Assembly: GCF_014645735.1 (NCBI RefSeq)
Contig: NZ_BMMH01000003.1
Location: forward strand, 372,001-436,000
DNA from: Nocardia jinanensis
Lineage (GTDB): Bacteria > Actinomycetota > Actinomycetes > Mycobacteriales > Mycobacteriaceae
Direction of reading: 5' to 3'
DNA: 64,000 nucleotides
The notes below the pieces were generated by a model, which saw only the letters and a list, made by a program, of their open reading frames with translations, had not been told where the DNA came from and searched no databases. Shown one piece after another: positions 7,522 through 16,612 of this stretch (the stretch's first letter is position 1; every line of letters begins with the position of its first letter). Position numbers and translations under genes: made by a program.

Positions 7522-8868
7522 GTGTCCGTGAGCTCGATACCCGTCCGCGGCGAGGTACTCGCACCCGGGCAAGCGGGTTACGACGAGGCCAGGCGCATCT
7601 GGAAGGGCGTGGACCGCAGACCGTCTCGTATCGTCCGTTGCGCCGATACCTCGGACCTGCGGAGTCTGGTCGACTACGCGGCCCGGCGACAGCTGCCCCT
7701 CGCGATAGCGGGGGCGGGCCATGATATCGCCGCCCGATCCATGCCCGACGACGCGATCGTGGCGTCCACCGCCGCCCTGACCCGCGTCGAGATAGACACC
7801 GAACGACGCCTGGCCGTGGTCGCACCGGGAGCACAGTGGGGCCAGTTGGCGGCGGCGGCCGCGCGGTACGGTCTCGCCACTACGGGAGCGTCGGTAGCCA
7901 CGGTCGGCGTGGCCGGATTCGCCCTGCACGGCGGGCTCGGCTGGCTCATGCGCGGATTCGGCCCCGCCTGCGACAACCTCCGCGAGCTCGAAGTGATCAC
8001 CGCGGACGGGATGTTGCGACGCGTTTCCGGCGACAGTGAGCCGGATCTCTACTGGGCGATGCGTGGCGCCGGGTCGAATTTCGGCGCAGTCACCGCACTG
8101 ACCCTGCAGTTGTATCCGATCAGCAGGGTGACGGCCGGAATGATGCTGTACCCGGGCGACGTCGCTCCGGCCGTACTCGACGCGTACCGCACCATCACCG
8201 CAGCCGCCGGCGACGAACTGGTGACGCACTTCTACTACAACGGAAGCCCGGACGGAACCCACAGCACCGGAATCGGGCTGTGCTACACCGGCGATCCGGC
8301 GGACCTGGCCGCGATTCTGGCGCCGCTGGCGCCGCTGGGCCGGCCGGTCCACGATTCGGTCCGGGATATGGGGGTCGGCGAACTGCAAGCAGTGCACGAC
8401 AGCAGTACCCCGCGCGGTGCCCGCTATCATCTGCGCGCACACTACCTGCCGGATTTGGACGACAGCGTCTGCGCGACCGTGCTCGACCGCTGCCGCACGG
8501 TCACCGCGCCCTTCACTCAGGTCTTCGTGGAACATATGGGCGGTGCCGTCGCCCGGCAGCCGCTCGCGGACAGCGCGTTCGCCGGACGGCACGCCGGCTA
8601 CTCGTTCCTTGTCATCAACGGCTGGGATACGCCCGCGGAAGACGCCGACCGGATCGCCTGGACTCGCGGGTTCGGGGACGCGGTTCGTCCGCACGCGGCG
8701 CACGGTGCCTATGTGAACTATCTGGACTACGACGAGGACCACCGGATACCGGGTGCCTTCGGTGCCGGCTACCCGCGGCTGCGAGCGCTCAAACGCCGCT
8801 ACGACCCGGACAATATGTTCCGGTTCAACCGCAATATTCCGCCGGAGGACGACCATGCCGCTCACTGA
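7522..8868 (+). CDS. Berberine-bridge-enzyme-like FAD-linked oxidase (possible bicovalent FAD)
   Basis: A 448-residue protein: a PCMH-type FAD domain (residues ~35-215), a substrate domain, and a C-terminal BBE segment with [10 protein letters not shown], then [20 protein letters not shown]67 in [13 protein letters not shown] is the position of the 8-alpha histidyl link and C150 in [19 protein letters not shown] fits the 6-S-cysteinyl link of bicovalent BBE enzymes. These enzymes oxidise alcohols, amines or C-C bonds with O2. GTG 7522 has GAGGAG five bases upstream; ATG 7474 would lie inside the previous gene. The end overlaps the SDR gene by 14 bases. The substrate is unknown; I infer a late oxidation in the pathway. 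Confidence 0.82.
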   Translation: MSVSSIPVRGEVLAPGQAGYDEARRIWKGVDRRPSRIVRCADTSDLRSLVDYAARRQLPLAIAGAGHDIAARSMPDDAIVASTAALTRVEIDTERRLAVVAPGAQWGQLAAAAARYGLATTGASVATVGVAGFALHGGLGWLMRGFGPACDNLRELEVITADGMLRRVSGDSEPDLYWAMRGAGSNFGAVTALTLQLYPISRVTAGMMLYPGDVAPAVLDAYRTITAAAGDELVTHFYYNGSPDGTHSTGIGLCYTGDPADLAAILAPLAPLGRPVHDSVRDMGVGELQAVHDSSTPRGARYHLRAHYLPDLDDSVCATVLDRCRTVTAPFTQVFVEHMGGAVARQPLADSAFAGRHAGYSFLVINGWDTPAEDADRIAWTRGFGDAVRPHAAHGAYVNYLDYDEDHRIPGAFGAGYPRLRALKRRYDPDNMFRFNRNIPPEDDHAAH

Positions 8869-9601
8869 CAAGGTCGCCCTGGTCACCGGAGCCTCGCGCG
8901 GTATCGGGGCCGCGACGGCCGTAGAACTCGCCGGGCGCGGCGCGCGGGTCGTGGTCGACTACCAGGACGAAAGCTATCGCGCGGAGGCCGAGGAGGTCGC
9001 CGACCATATCACCGCGGCGGGCGGCCGAGTCAGGCTGATGGCGGCCGATATTCGTGTCGACCGGGAGCGCCGGGCCCTGATCGGCAGTATCGCCGAACGC
9101 GAGGGGCGGCTCGATATTCTCGTCAACAACGCCGCGATCTATTCCCGCCGCGCGACCGAGGAGATCGACGAGCAGCACCTCGGCGACCATCTGCACAACA
9201 ATGTGCACGGCGCGATTCTCACCACGGTCGCGGCCGCGGGATTACTCGGCGCCGGCGGGCGGATCATCTATATCTCCTCGGGCCTCGCGCGGCGCCTGGC
9301 CGCGACGAGCACCGCGTACGCGGCGTCCAAGGCCGCCATCGAAGCGGCGGCCCGCTGCCAGGCCGCCGAGTTCGGTCCCCGTGGTATCACGGTCAACGCG
9401 CTGGCACCCGGTATCGTCGAGACCGCGCAGCTCGCGGGCAGCCTGCCACCGGGGCCCGAGCGTGACGCCCTGATCGCCGCGACCGCACTGGGCCGAATCG
9501 GACAGCCGGTCGATATCGCCCGCGTGATCGCGTTTCTGGCATCCCCGGACTCGGGGTGGATCACCGGGCAGGTCATCGACGTGGACGGTGGTCTCCGGTA
9601 G
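8855..9601 (+). CDS. Short-chain dehydrogenase/reductase (FabG-like) of the cluster
   Basis: A 248-residue classical [13 protein letters not shown] (residues 11-20) binds NAD(P), NNAA (91-94) stabilises the core, and the catalytic set is S141/S142, Y155 and K159 in YAASK. The C-terminus [12 protein letters not shown] is typical of FabG-like members. It catalyses NAD(P)-dependent oxidation or reduction of an alcohol/ketone. The GGAGG at 8844-8848 is six bases before ATG 8855, within the end of the oxidase gene. It is the last gene of the operon and is followed by a hairpin. Confidence 0.85.
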   Translation: MPLTDKVALVTGASRGIGAATAVELAGRGARVVVDYQDESYRAEAEEVADHITAAGGRVRLMAADIRVDRERRALIGSIAEREGRLDILVNNAAIYSRRATEEIDEQHLGDHLHNNVHGAILTTVAAAGLLGAGGRIIYISSGLARRLAATSTAYAASKAAIEAAARCQAAEFGPRGITVNALAPGIVETAQLAGSLPPGPERDALIAATALGRIGQPVDIARVIAFLASPDSGWITGQVIDVDGGLR

Positions 9602-9631
9602 CGCCGTCACCGCCGTGAACGGTATCGCCCG

Positions 9632-9647
9632 GCCCGGCGAACCGGGC
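9632..9647. terminator. Hairpin between convergent genes
   Basis: GCCCGG / CGAA loop / CCGGGC, 30 bases after the last gene of the biosynthetic operon and 65 bases before the end of the convergent WGR gene. It has no U-tract, as is common for actinobacterial terminators; it may serve both strands. Confidence 0.45.
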
Positions 9648-9712
9648 ACGATCAGAGAGGGGCGGGCAGCACGGCGACGCCGAGAGCGATGTCCGCAGCG
9701 CCTGATCCACGC

Positions 9713-11137
9713 TCAGTTCAACCGGCGGATATCACCGCGCACCCGGTAGAATCCGCCACGCGCCGATTCCGCCACCCCGTCGACCACATAGCGTGTCCCG
9801 GCCTGCCGGATATCCCGGGGAAACTGCACATTCCATTCCCGCCGATAGCCGGGCGAGACGATATGGACCCGCAGCCGCCCGCCCACATCGGTACATTCGA
9901 CGACCACACCGCCACCGGCATCCGTGACCACCTCCACCGTGCTACTGGGGACCACCGCCTCGAAACGCGGCGCCTTCACCGAGACGGTCTGCGGCAGTAC
10001 GCCCTGCTCGGCGTCATGGACCGCGGCCTCGCTCACATCGAGGCAGGCCAGCGTCCCGGCCGTGGTGACCAGGTACAGCCGATCATCGTGGTACTGCATC
10101 GAATAGGCCGAACCGCAGCCGGTGCCGAGTTTCCAGAGGCGGCGGCCGGCGGCGTCGAAGCAGTACACCGACGAATAGTTGTCGCCGGCGAAGACATAGC
10201 GCCCGTCCGGTGAGGCCGCGCAGGAGTAGACGGCGGCGTCGCACTGGAACGTCCGGTCGGCGTGGCCGCCCTTGTCCAGCATCCGCACCTGGTGACGAGC
10301 GGTACCGGCGTACACCGCATCGGATTCCTGCCAGCCGAAGAGCACAGCGCCGCCGGTGCCCCGGTGCCACTGGTGGTTGCCGGTGCCCAGGTCGTATTTC
10401 GTGACCCCGCCCGAATGCCCGTGGTACACCCCGTCCGCGTCGATCCGCACCATCCAGCCCGAATCACCGTCGCTGCGCCGGGACCACAGGGATTCCTCCT
10501 CGTGGTCGATCACGGTGAGACCGCCCTGGACATCGGAGACACCGAGGATCCCGTCGTGGATGTCGAGCCAGTAGATATCGACATCGGCGGCGATATCGTA
10601 GGCCGCCCGCGGCACCTTGCCCGACAGATCGTAGACCCGGCCGTCGTCGCAGCCCGCGTAGATCCAGAAATCGTCGGCGACAATACATTTCACCGCGTCC
10701 GGCAGCCGGAACCGGCCCGTGACCTCGCCCGCCGGGGTGAGTGTGAAGATATCGCCGCTCTCGTTACCGACCCAGCAGCGTTCGGCGTCGATGAAGATAC
10801 CGAATGCCGCGGCACCCGAATCGAAGGTCCACAACACCGGCGCCGTGCGCGCGGTGGAGCGACTGCTGGTGATCGCCCGCCGGGTGACCGATCGTGCCGG
10901 CCGCGCCCCCGCGATCGCGGGGGCATAACCCTTGCGGACCTTCTCACCGATCTTCTTCTGTGCCGCTGCCTGCGCCTTCTGCGCGTCGGCGAAAGAACTG
11001 ACCTTGCGCTGCCCCAGGTCACCGATCCGGCCGTACCGGATGGTCACCTGGGTGCCGTCCACGGCGACCTCGTAGAACTTGTGCGCTGATCCTCCTTCCT
11101 CGGACAGTTCGAGATAGGTCGTGATTGCCGTGGTCAT
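9713..11137 (-). CDS. WGR-domain protein with C-terminal PQQ/WD40-like beta-propeller
   Basis: 474 residues from ATG 11137; the frame extends upstream, but the WGR domain begins right after this ATG. Residues ~5-75 are a WGR domain (FYEVAVDGTQVTIRYGRIGDLG), a nucleic-acid-associated module best known from PARPs and MolR-like proteins. Residues ~115-400 are repeated beta-propeller blades (such as CWVGNESGDIFTLTPAGEV, YAGCDDGRVYDLSG, VFAGDNYSSVYCFDAAGRRLW), followed by a C-terminal all-beta segment. There is no signal peptide, so it is probably cytosolic. The function is unknown; the propeller may be a protein-binding platform. It is convergent with the biosynthetic operon and probably not part of it. 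Confidence 0.75.
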   Translation of the reverse strand: MTTAITTYLELSEEGGSAHKFYEVAVDGTQVTIRYGRIGDLGQRKVSSFADAQKAQAAAQKKIGEKVRKGYAPAIAGARPARSVTRRAITSSRSTARTAPVLWTFDSGAAAFGIFIDAERCWVGNESGDIFTLTPAGEVTGRFRLPDAVKCIVADDFWIYAGCDDGRVYDLSGKVPRAAYDIAADVDIYWLDIHDGILGVSDVQGGLTVIDHEEESLWSRRSDGDSGWMVRIDADGVYHGHSGGVTKYDLGTGNHQWHRGTGGAVLFGWQESDAVYAGTARHQVRMLDKGGHADRTFQCDAAVYSCAASPDGRYVFAGDNYSSVYCFDAAGRRLWKLGTGCGSAYSMQYHDDRLYLVTTAGTLACLDVSEAAVHDAEQGVLPQTVSVKAPRFEAVVPSSTVEVVTDAGGGVVVECTDVGGRLRVHIVSPGYRREWNVQFPRDIRQAGTRYVVDGVAESARGGFYRVRGDIRRLN

Positions 11138-11352
11138 ACTTGGTCCCGCTCGTCGTCGTTGCGCTTCGACGCGAAAATTAGCAAGCGGCACCGACATACG
11201 GAATACCTTCGCCGACGGCCACAGCGGGGCGGGTATCGACCGATATGCGCGCCGGCACGCGGCGACACCGGCGGAGACGCTGCTCACACCGCGTTACGAA
11301 CCGCCGCCCGGTCTCGTCCGAGGTAGCAGGAACCCGAGAGAACGGAGCCACC

Positions 11353-12522
11353 ATGCCCCACCAGCGCGCCCATGTGGTCGTGATCGGCGGCGGATACGCC
11401 GGAACCCTGGCGGCCAACCGGCTGCGCCGACAGCCGGACCTCGAGATCACCCTGGTGAATCCGCGTCCGGAATTCGTCGAACGTATCCGGTTGCACCAAC
11501 TCGTCGCCGATACGGGTACCGCGACCGTCGGCTACGACTCACTACTGGGCGACGGGACTCGTCTGCTGGTCGATACCGCCACGCGTATCGATACCGGAGC
11601 CCGCACGGTCCACCTCGCCTCCGGCGCCGCACTGCCCTACGACTACCTCGTCTACGCGGTCGGCAGTACCGCGGCCGTGGGATCGGCGGTGCCCGGCGTA
11701 GCCGAATTCGCCTACCCCTTGGCCGAACTCGAAGAAGCACGACGACTCCACGAGGCGATCGCGCGGTCCGCCGCGGACGCGCCCGTCACAGTCGTGGGCG
11801 CGGGTCTGACCGGACTCGAGACCGCCACCGAACTCGCCGAACGCGGCCGGACGGTGCGGTTGATCTGCGGTGGTGTCCTGGCACCCGCGCTCAGCGCCCC
11901 GGGACGCCGATCGGTGGCCACGCGACTGCGCCGGCTGGGCGTGGAGATCCTGCGCACCGCGGTCGTCACCGAAGTGCGCGCCGACGCCGTCGTACTGGAC
12001 GACGGCACCGTGCTGCCGAGCGCGGTGACCATCTGGACCGTCGGTTTCGGAGTCCCCGACCTGGCCCGTGTGAGCGGCCTGAGCACCGATGCGCTGGGGC
12101 GGTTGCATACCGACGAAACCCTCACCAGCGTCGACGACGACCGGGTGATCGCGGCCGGGGACGCCGCGGCACCGTCGGGGCGGCCGCTGCGGATGAGCTG
12201 CCAGGCCGCGATCCCGCTGGGCGCTCAGGCCGCGGATACCGTATCGAGCCGGCTCACCGGCCGGACACCCGCACCCATCGACCAGGCGTTCGTCGGATCG
12301 TGTGTCAGCCTGGGCCGCGGCGGTGCGGTCGTCCAGCTCGCCCATCGCGACGACACCCCGGTGAACGCATTCCTCGGCGGCCGGATCGCGGCGGCCGTCA
12401 AGGAGACGATCTGCAATGCCACGCTGTGGCAGATCCGGCGCGAGATGAAGAAACCCGGCTCGTCGATCTGGTTGAAGGGCGGCCGGAAGACCGCGACTGC
12501 GGAGGCAACCGCCCGACCGTGA
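11353..12522 (+). CDS. NDH-2-like NAD(P)/FAD-dependent oxidoreductase
   Basis: A 389-residue two-dinucleotide-domain flavoprotein. The first FAD motif is VVVIGGGYAGTLAANRL (residues 8-24), the second NAD(P) motif VTVVGAGLTGLETATEL in the middle, and RVIAAGDAA near residue 265 is the second FAD contact. This is the type II NADH dehydrogenase / pyridine nucleotide-disulfide family that passes electrons from NAD(P)H to quinone or another acceptor. There is no transmembrane helix. Start ATG 11353 has ACGGAG six bases upstream. A second member of the same family is at 44421. The exact acceptor is unknown. Confidence 0.8.
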   Translation: MPHQRAHVVVIGGGYAGTLAANRLRRQPDLEITLVNPRPEFVERIRLHQLVADTGTATVGYDSLLGDGTRLLVDTATRIDTGARTVHLASGAALPYDYLVYAVGSTAAVGSAVPGVAEFAYPLAELEEARRLHEAIARSAADAPVTVVGAGLTGLETATELAERGRTVRLICGGVLAPALSAPGRRSVATRLRRLGVEILRTAVVTEVRADAVVLDDGTVLPSAVTIWTVGFGVPDLARVSGLSTDALGRLHTDETLTSVDDDRVIAAGDAAAPSGRPLRMSCQAAIPLGAQAADTVSSRLTGRTPAPIDQAFVGSCVSLGRGGAVVQLAHRDDTPVNAFLGGRIAAAVKETICNATLWQIRREMKKPGSSIWLKGGRKTATAEATARP

Positions 12523-12557
12523 ACCGCGCGGGCGGTATACCAGTCCCACGCGCGGTT
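12522..12557 (+). terminator. Stem-loop after the NDH-2-like gene
   Basis: The 9-bp perfect stem AACCGCGCG (12522-12530) / CGCGCGGTT (12549-12557) encloses an 18-base loop and begins at the last base of the NDH-2-like gene. Its position fits a terminator; there is no U-tract. Confidence 0.5.
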
Positions 12558-12624
12558 GTCTGCGTTCGGACTCACCGTGAATCGAGTTGGAATACGATTC
12601 GCCGCCAACGGTGTTGGCGCCGGC

Positions 12625-13569
12625 ATGCCCCTCAGCGCACCGATCGGAATCGCCCTCGGCCCCCGCCCCGACGCACCGAACGTCGTCGACGATGTGATCG
12701 ATCGAGCCCGCCTGCTACAGCGGGTCGGGCTCGATCGGGCCTGGTTCGCGCAGCGGTTCGATTTCGACTCGCTGTCATTGTCGGCCGTGGTCGGGGCGGC
12801 CGTTCCCGGTCTGCACGTCGGCACCTCGGTGGTGCCGATCAATCCCCGCCACCCGCTGGTCGTCGCGAGCCAGGCGCAGACCGCCCACGCCGCCAGCCAC
12901 CGCCGCTTCACGCTCGGACTCGGTCTCGGGGCCCGCGCGCTGGAGGAACCGGCGTTCGGGATCACCACCGAGCGCCCGATCCGCCGCCTGCGCGAGTATC
13001 TGACGGTGTTGCGTTCGATACTCACCACGGGCACCGTCGACTTCGCCGGCGAAACGGTCACCGCCGCACCCCCGCTTCCGGCGGCTGTGGCCGGCGGCGA
13101 CAGTCCCGATATCGTCGTGGCGGCCATGGGCCCGCAGGCCCTGGCCGCGGCCGGTGAACTCGCCGACGGAATCGTGCCGTTCCTGGCCGGGCCGCGCACC
13201 CTCGACAGCGATATCGTGCCGCGAGTCGAGCGCGCCGCCCGGGATGCCGGCCGGCCCCGTCCCCGGGTGATCGCGGGAGTCGCGGTGGTGGTCACCGACG
13301 ACCCCGACCGAGCACGGGCCCGCGCCGCCGAGCAGATGGCTTTCTACGACGCGATACCTTCCTACCGCGCGGTCCTGGACCGCGAAGGTGTCGCCACCGC
13401 CGCCGAACTGGCCGTTATCGGTACCGAAGCCGAGGTCGAAGCACAGTTGCGGCGCTACGTCGCGGCGGGCGCGACCGAACTGCTGGTCACCCAGACCGAA
13501 CTCGGCGGCTACGCGGACGAGCTCACGACCTGGCGCTTTCTCGGCGCGCTCGGCGGTATCCCGGCCTGA
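12625..13569 (+). CDS. LLM class F420-dependent oxidoreductase
   Basis: A 314-residue luciferase-like TIM-barrel protein beginning MPLSAPIGIALGP. Motifs include VGLDRAWFAQRFDFDSL, LGLGLGARALEEPAFG then RPIRRLREYL, and GGDSPDIVVAAMGPQAL, which resemble the TIGR03564-type mycobacterial group that binds coenzyme F420. The frame is open upstream to 12556, but those residues lie in a stem-loop and look non-coding. The reaction is unknown; such enzymes transfer hydride between F420H2 and small organic substrates. It stands alone between a terminator hairpin and the ABC operon. Confidence 0.75.
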   Translation: MPLSAPIGIALGPRPDAPNVVDDVIDRARLLQRVGLDRAWFAQRFDFDSLSLSAVVGAAVPGLHVGTSVVPINPRHPLVVASQAQTAHAASHRRFTLGLGLGARALEEPAFGITTERPIRRLREYLTVLRSILTTGTVDFAGETVTAAPPLPAAVAGGDSPDIVVAAMGPQALAAAGELADGIVPFLAGPRTLDSDIVPRVERAARDAGRPRPRVIAGVAVVVTDDPDRARARAAEQMAFYDAIPSYRAVLDREGVATAAELAVIGTEAEVEAQLRRYVAAGATELLVTQTELGGYADELTTWRFLGALGGIPA

Positions 13570-13738
13570 CCCCGGCCACCGGTTTTCGATCACGCCGCGC
13601 GCAACCCTGCCCGTGGGCGACCGCGACCGGTACCGTCCCCACTTCCGCCGTTCGCCGACGATCGGCTCAGTGGCCCGGGCCGGGCGGAAGTGTGGAGTGT
13701 GTCGTGACCGACGTGGGTCGAATCCCCGGGGATGAGCG

Positions 13739-14617
13739 ATGACCGCGACCGGACTCGCGGCGGAGACCTCCGCGGTGGAACCGGTTCCGGCCGGACGCCG
13801 GGCCGGCTACCGGCGACTGATCCGGCCGGTGGCGGCACGGCTGGCCGCACTCGTACTGGTGCTCGCGCTCTGGGTGCTGGTCACCGCGACCGGGCTGGTC
13901 GATCCGCTGTATCTGCCGCCGCCCGGGGCGGTCTGGGACGCGTTCGTCCGTGCCAGTACCCGGCACCCGATCGCAGCGGGCGTCGACCGGACGGTGGTCG
14001 GTGAACAGAACTACTACCTGTGGGAACATCTGGTCGCCAGCCTGCAACGCATCGGCGCCGGTGTCGGACTGGCCGTCGTGGCCGGACCGCTGACCGGGTT
14101 CGTCATGGGCATGCTGGCCCCGGTCCGGTTGATCACCGAGCCGATCCTGAACTTCCTGCGCGCGCTGCCCCCGCTGGGCTATATCGGTCTGCTGATCGTC
14201 TGGTTCGGCATCGGTGACGTATCGAAGATCTGGCTGCTGTTCCTCGCCGCGTTCCCACCCATCGCGATCGCGACCCTCAACGGCGTCACCGGCGTAAAGC
14301 AGGACTATCTCCACGCCGCCCGTTCACTGGGCGCCGGCCGCGTCCAGGTGATCACGCGGGTCGTACTGCCCGCGACCCTGCCGGAGGTCATCAGCGGTAT
14401 CCGTATCGCCACCGCGTTCGCCTGGACGACCGTGGTCGCCGCCGAACTCAACAACGGCATTCCCGGTATCGGCGGACTGGCCTATATCTCCGGCACCCAG
14501 CTGGACACCCCGCTGACCATCGCCTGCATCATCGTCATCGGCTGCGCGGCGCTGGTCCTCGACTCTCTTCTCACACTGGCCGGCGACGTGGCGGTCCCCT
14601 GGAAAGGCAAGGCATGA
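13739..14617 (+). CDS. ABC transporter permease, sulfonate/taurine/nitrate type (SsuC/TauC family)
   Basis: A 292-residue inner-membrane protein with about six hydrophobic segments. The BPD-transport EAA loop (KQDYLHAARSLGAGRVQVITRVVLPATLPEVISGIR) is intact and is the contact with the ATPase. The segment LYLPPPGAVWDAF is common to SsuC/TauC permeases. The gene overlaps the lipoprotein gene by 4 bases (ATGA), so permease, binding protein and ATPase are co-translated. The likely substrate is an organosulfonate or similar small anion; this is a family-level inference. Confidence 0.85.
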   Translation: MTATGLAAETSAVEPVPAGRRAGYRRLIRPVAARLAALVLVLALWVLVTATGLVDPLYLPPPGAVWDAFVRASTRHPIAAGVDRTVVGEQNYYLWEHLVASLQRIGAGVGLAVVAGPLTGFVMGMLAPVRLITEPILNFLRALPPLGYIGLLIVWFGIGDVSKIWLLFLAAFPPIAIATLNGVTGVKQDYLHAARSLGAGRVQVITRVVLPATLPEVISGIRIATAFAWTTVVAAELNNGIPGIGGLAYISGTQLDTPLTIACIIVIGCAALVLDSLLTLAGDVAVPWKGKA

Positions 14618-15678
14618 AACGCACTCTTCGCACGGTATCGGCGCTGGTCGCCGCCCTCGGTGTGGCCGCCGCCACGGCCGGCTGTGTCGAATCCGGACGC
14701 GGCGACAGCGGCGACCAGAGCGGCGCGGCAGCCTGCCCGTTCACCCCGGACACCGGTGTCACCGCGACGGCGCGCATCGCGTACCAGGCCATCCCCAACG
14801 CCGACCTGTACGTCAAGGACCGCGGTCTGCTGGAGGCGTGCCTGCCGAATGCGACGATCACCTGGAGTCAGTTCTCCTCCGGCGCCGATGTGGTGCAGGC
14901 CTTCGGCGCGGGCAGCATCGATATCGGCACCCTCGGGTCCAGCCCGGCGACCAAAGCGGTCTCAGCACCGCTGAACCTGCCGGTGCGGGTGCTGTGGATC
15001 CACGATGTGATCGGGAAATCGGAATCATTGGTGGTCAAGGACAAGTCGGTGACTTCGATCGCGGGTCTGCGCGGAAAGCGGATCGCGACACCGTTCGGCA
15101 GTACCGCGCACTACAGCCTGCTCGCCGCGCTCGGCAAGGCAGGACTGGCCGACCAGGTGAACCTGATCAATCTGCAGCCCGCCGCGATCCCCGGCGCGTG
15201 GACCGGCGGTCAGATCGATGCCGCGTGGGTATGGGACCCCACACTGTCCGAACTCACCGGCGCGGGCGGCACGGTGATCACCTCCAGCGAAGAGACCGCG
15301 GCACAGGGCGCCCCGACCTTCGACGTCGCCGCGGCGACCACCCCGTTCTTGAACCAGAACAGCGCTTTCGCGGCGGTATGGGCAAAGGTCCAGAGCCATG
15401 CGATCGGGCGATTGCGTGACAATCCGGAGGAAGCCGCGGTATCGCTCGGCGCCCAGCTCGGTATCGCCCCGGAGAAGGTGCGGCCCCAGCTGGCCGGCTA
15501 CACCTATCCGACCGCGGCCGAGCAGGCCGGACCGGACTATCTGGGCGGAGATTTCGCCGGCGCCCTGCACAACACCGCGAAATTCCTGCTGAGCCAGGGC
15601 GGTATCGAGGAGGTCGGCGGCGAACAGGCGTATCGGGCGGCCATCTACCCGGACGCGGCGCGGGCAGCGGCGCAATGA
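14614..15678 (+). CDS. ABC transporter substrate-binding lipoprotein, TauA/SsuA-like
   Basis: A 354-residue exported protein. The signal peptide (MKRTLRTVSALVAALGVAAA) ends in a lipobox TAGC with C24 as the lipidated residue. The mature part has the NMT1/TauA pattern: an early NADLYVKDRGLLE, then VQAFGAGSIDIGTLGSSPATKA, and GLRGKRIATPFGSTAHYSLLAAL around residue 150. The mature protein would sit on the outer face of the membrane and deliver sulfonates, taurine or similar ligands to the permease. It overlaps both neighbours by 4 bases. Confidence 0.85.
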   Translation: MKRTLRTVSALVAALGVAAATAGCVESGRGDSGDQSGAAACPFTPDTGVTATARIAYQAIPNADLYVKDRGLLEACLPNATITWSQFSSGADVVQAFGAGSIDIGTLGSSPATKAVSAPLNLPVRVLWIHDVIGKSESLVVKDKSVTSIAGLRGKRIATPFGSTAHYSLLAALGKAGLADQVNLINLQPAAIPGAWTGGQIDAAWVWDPTLSELTGAGGTVITSSEETAAQGAPTFDVAAATTPFLNQNSAFAAVWAKVQSHAIGRLRDNPEEAAVSLGAQLGIAPEKVRPQLAGYTYPTAAEQAGPDYLGGDFAGALHNTAKFLLSQGGIEEVGGEQAYRAAIYPDAARAAAQ

Positions 15679-16463
15679 CATCCACCACCCACCGGGTGAC
15701 CCTGTCGTCGGTGACCATGAGTTACCCGGGTGGGGAAACGCCCGCCCCGATACTCGCTCCCACCGATCTGACCGTGGAGGACGGTGAATTCGTCTGTGTG
15801 GCCGGCCCGTCCGGCTGCGGGAAGACCACCCTGCTGAACATTCTCGCCGGATTCCTGGAACCCACCGGCGGCACGGTCCGGGTGGGCGGCGAACCGGTCA
15901 CCGGACCGGACCCCGATCGCGGCGTAGTGTTCCAGCAGCCCACCCTCTACCCATGGCTGACGGTGCGGCAGAACGTCGAATTCGGTCCGCGGGCCCGCGG
16001 CGTGGCCCGCGCCCGGCGGCAGCTCGAGGCCGACCGTCTGCTGACCCTCGTCGGTCTCGACCATCTCGGCGCCCGGCGCCCCTATGAACTGTCGGGCGGG
16101 CAGCAGCAGCGGGTCCAGATCGCCCGGGTCCTGATCAACGATCCCCGGATCATCCTCATGGACGAACCTTTCGGTGCCCTCGACGCCCTCACCAGGGAGA
16201 AATTGCAGGGCGAACTGCTGACATTGTGGCGGGAACGCCGCAAGACCGTCCTGTTCGTGACCCACAGCATCGACGAGGCGCTACTGCTGGGCACCCGCGT
16301 TATCGTCATGGGAACGCGACCGGGCCGGATCATCTACGACGAACCGACCGCCTTCAAGACAGGTCTCGGCGAAGCGGATTTCCCGGGGATCCGCGCGGAC
16401 CCCGGGTTCATCGCGATGCGCGACGAGGTCGCCCGGCACATCTATACCGCCCACGCCGCCTGA
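15675..16463 (+). CDS. ABC transporter ATPase, TauB/SsuB-like
   Basis: A 262-residue nucleotide-binding subunit: Walker A GPSGCGKTT (residues 44-52), Q-loop near FQQPTLYPWL (87-96), ABC signature LSGGQQQR (139-146), Walker B RIILMDEPFGALD (158-170), and H-loop in VTHSIDEAL. It drives the importer encoded by the two upstream genes. There is no fused regulatory domain. It is the last gene of the operon. Confidence 0.9.
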   Translation: MTSTTHRVTLSSVTMSYPGGETPAPILAPTDLTVEDGEFVCVAGPSGCGKTTLLNILAGFLEPTGGTVRVGGEPVTGPDPDRGVVFQQPTLYPWLTVRQNVEFGPRARGVARARRQLEADRLLTLVGLDHLGARRPYELSGGQQQRVQIARVLINDPRIILMDEPFGALDALTREKLQGELLTLWRERRKTVLFVTHSIDEALLLGTRVIVMGTRPGRIIYDEPTAFKTGLGEADFPGIRADPGFIAMRDEVARHIYTAHAA

Positions 16464-16612
16464 GAGGTTCTCGCTCGCGGTATCCGGGGGTGTGCGATAT
16501 CGGCCGACCGAACCGCACCTGTCCCGTATCCCGCAATCTCCAGGATCGGGAACCGGCGAGGCTGCCACGGGGGGCCGTGGTGCAGAATCCTCACCATTGG
16601 GCAGGAGTGGTG

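Noticed and set aside
11121..13157. A 678-residue plus-strand frame across two flavin/F420 enzyme genes
   Set aside because: Arg/Pro-rich with no motifs, while the overlapping frames carry intact FAD and luciferase-like signatures.
16226..16612. Extending the ADP-ribosyltransferase upstream to 16226
   Set aside because: That part overlaps the ABC ATPase gene in another frame and is Arg/Pro-rich without motifs; a Shine-Dalgarno marks 16613.
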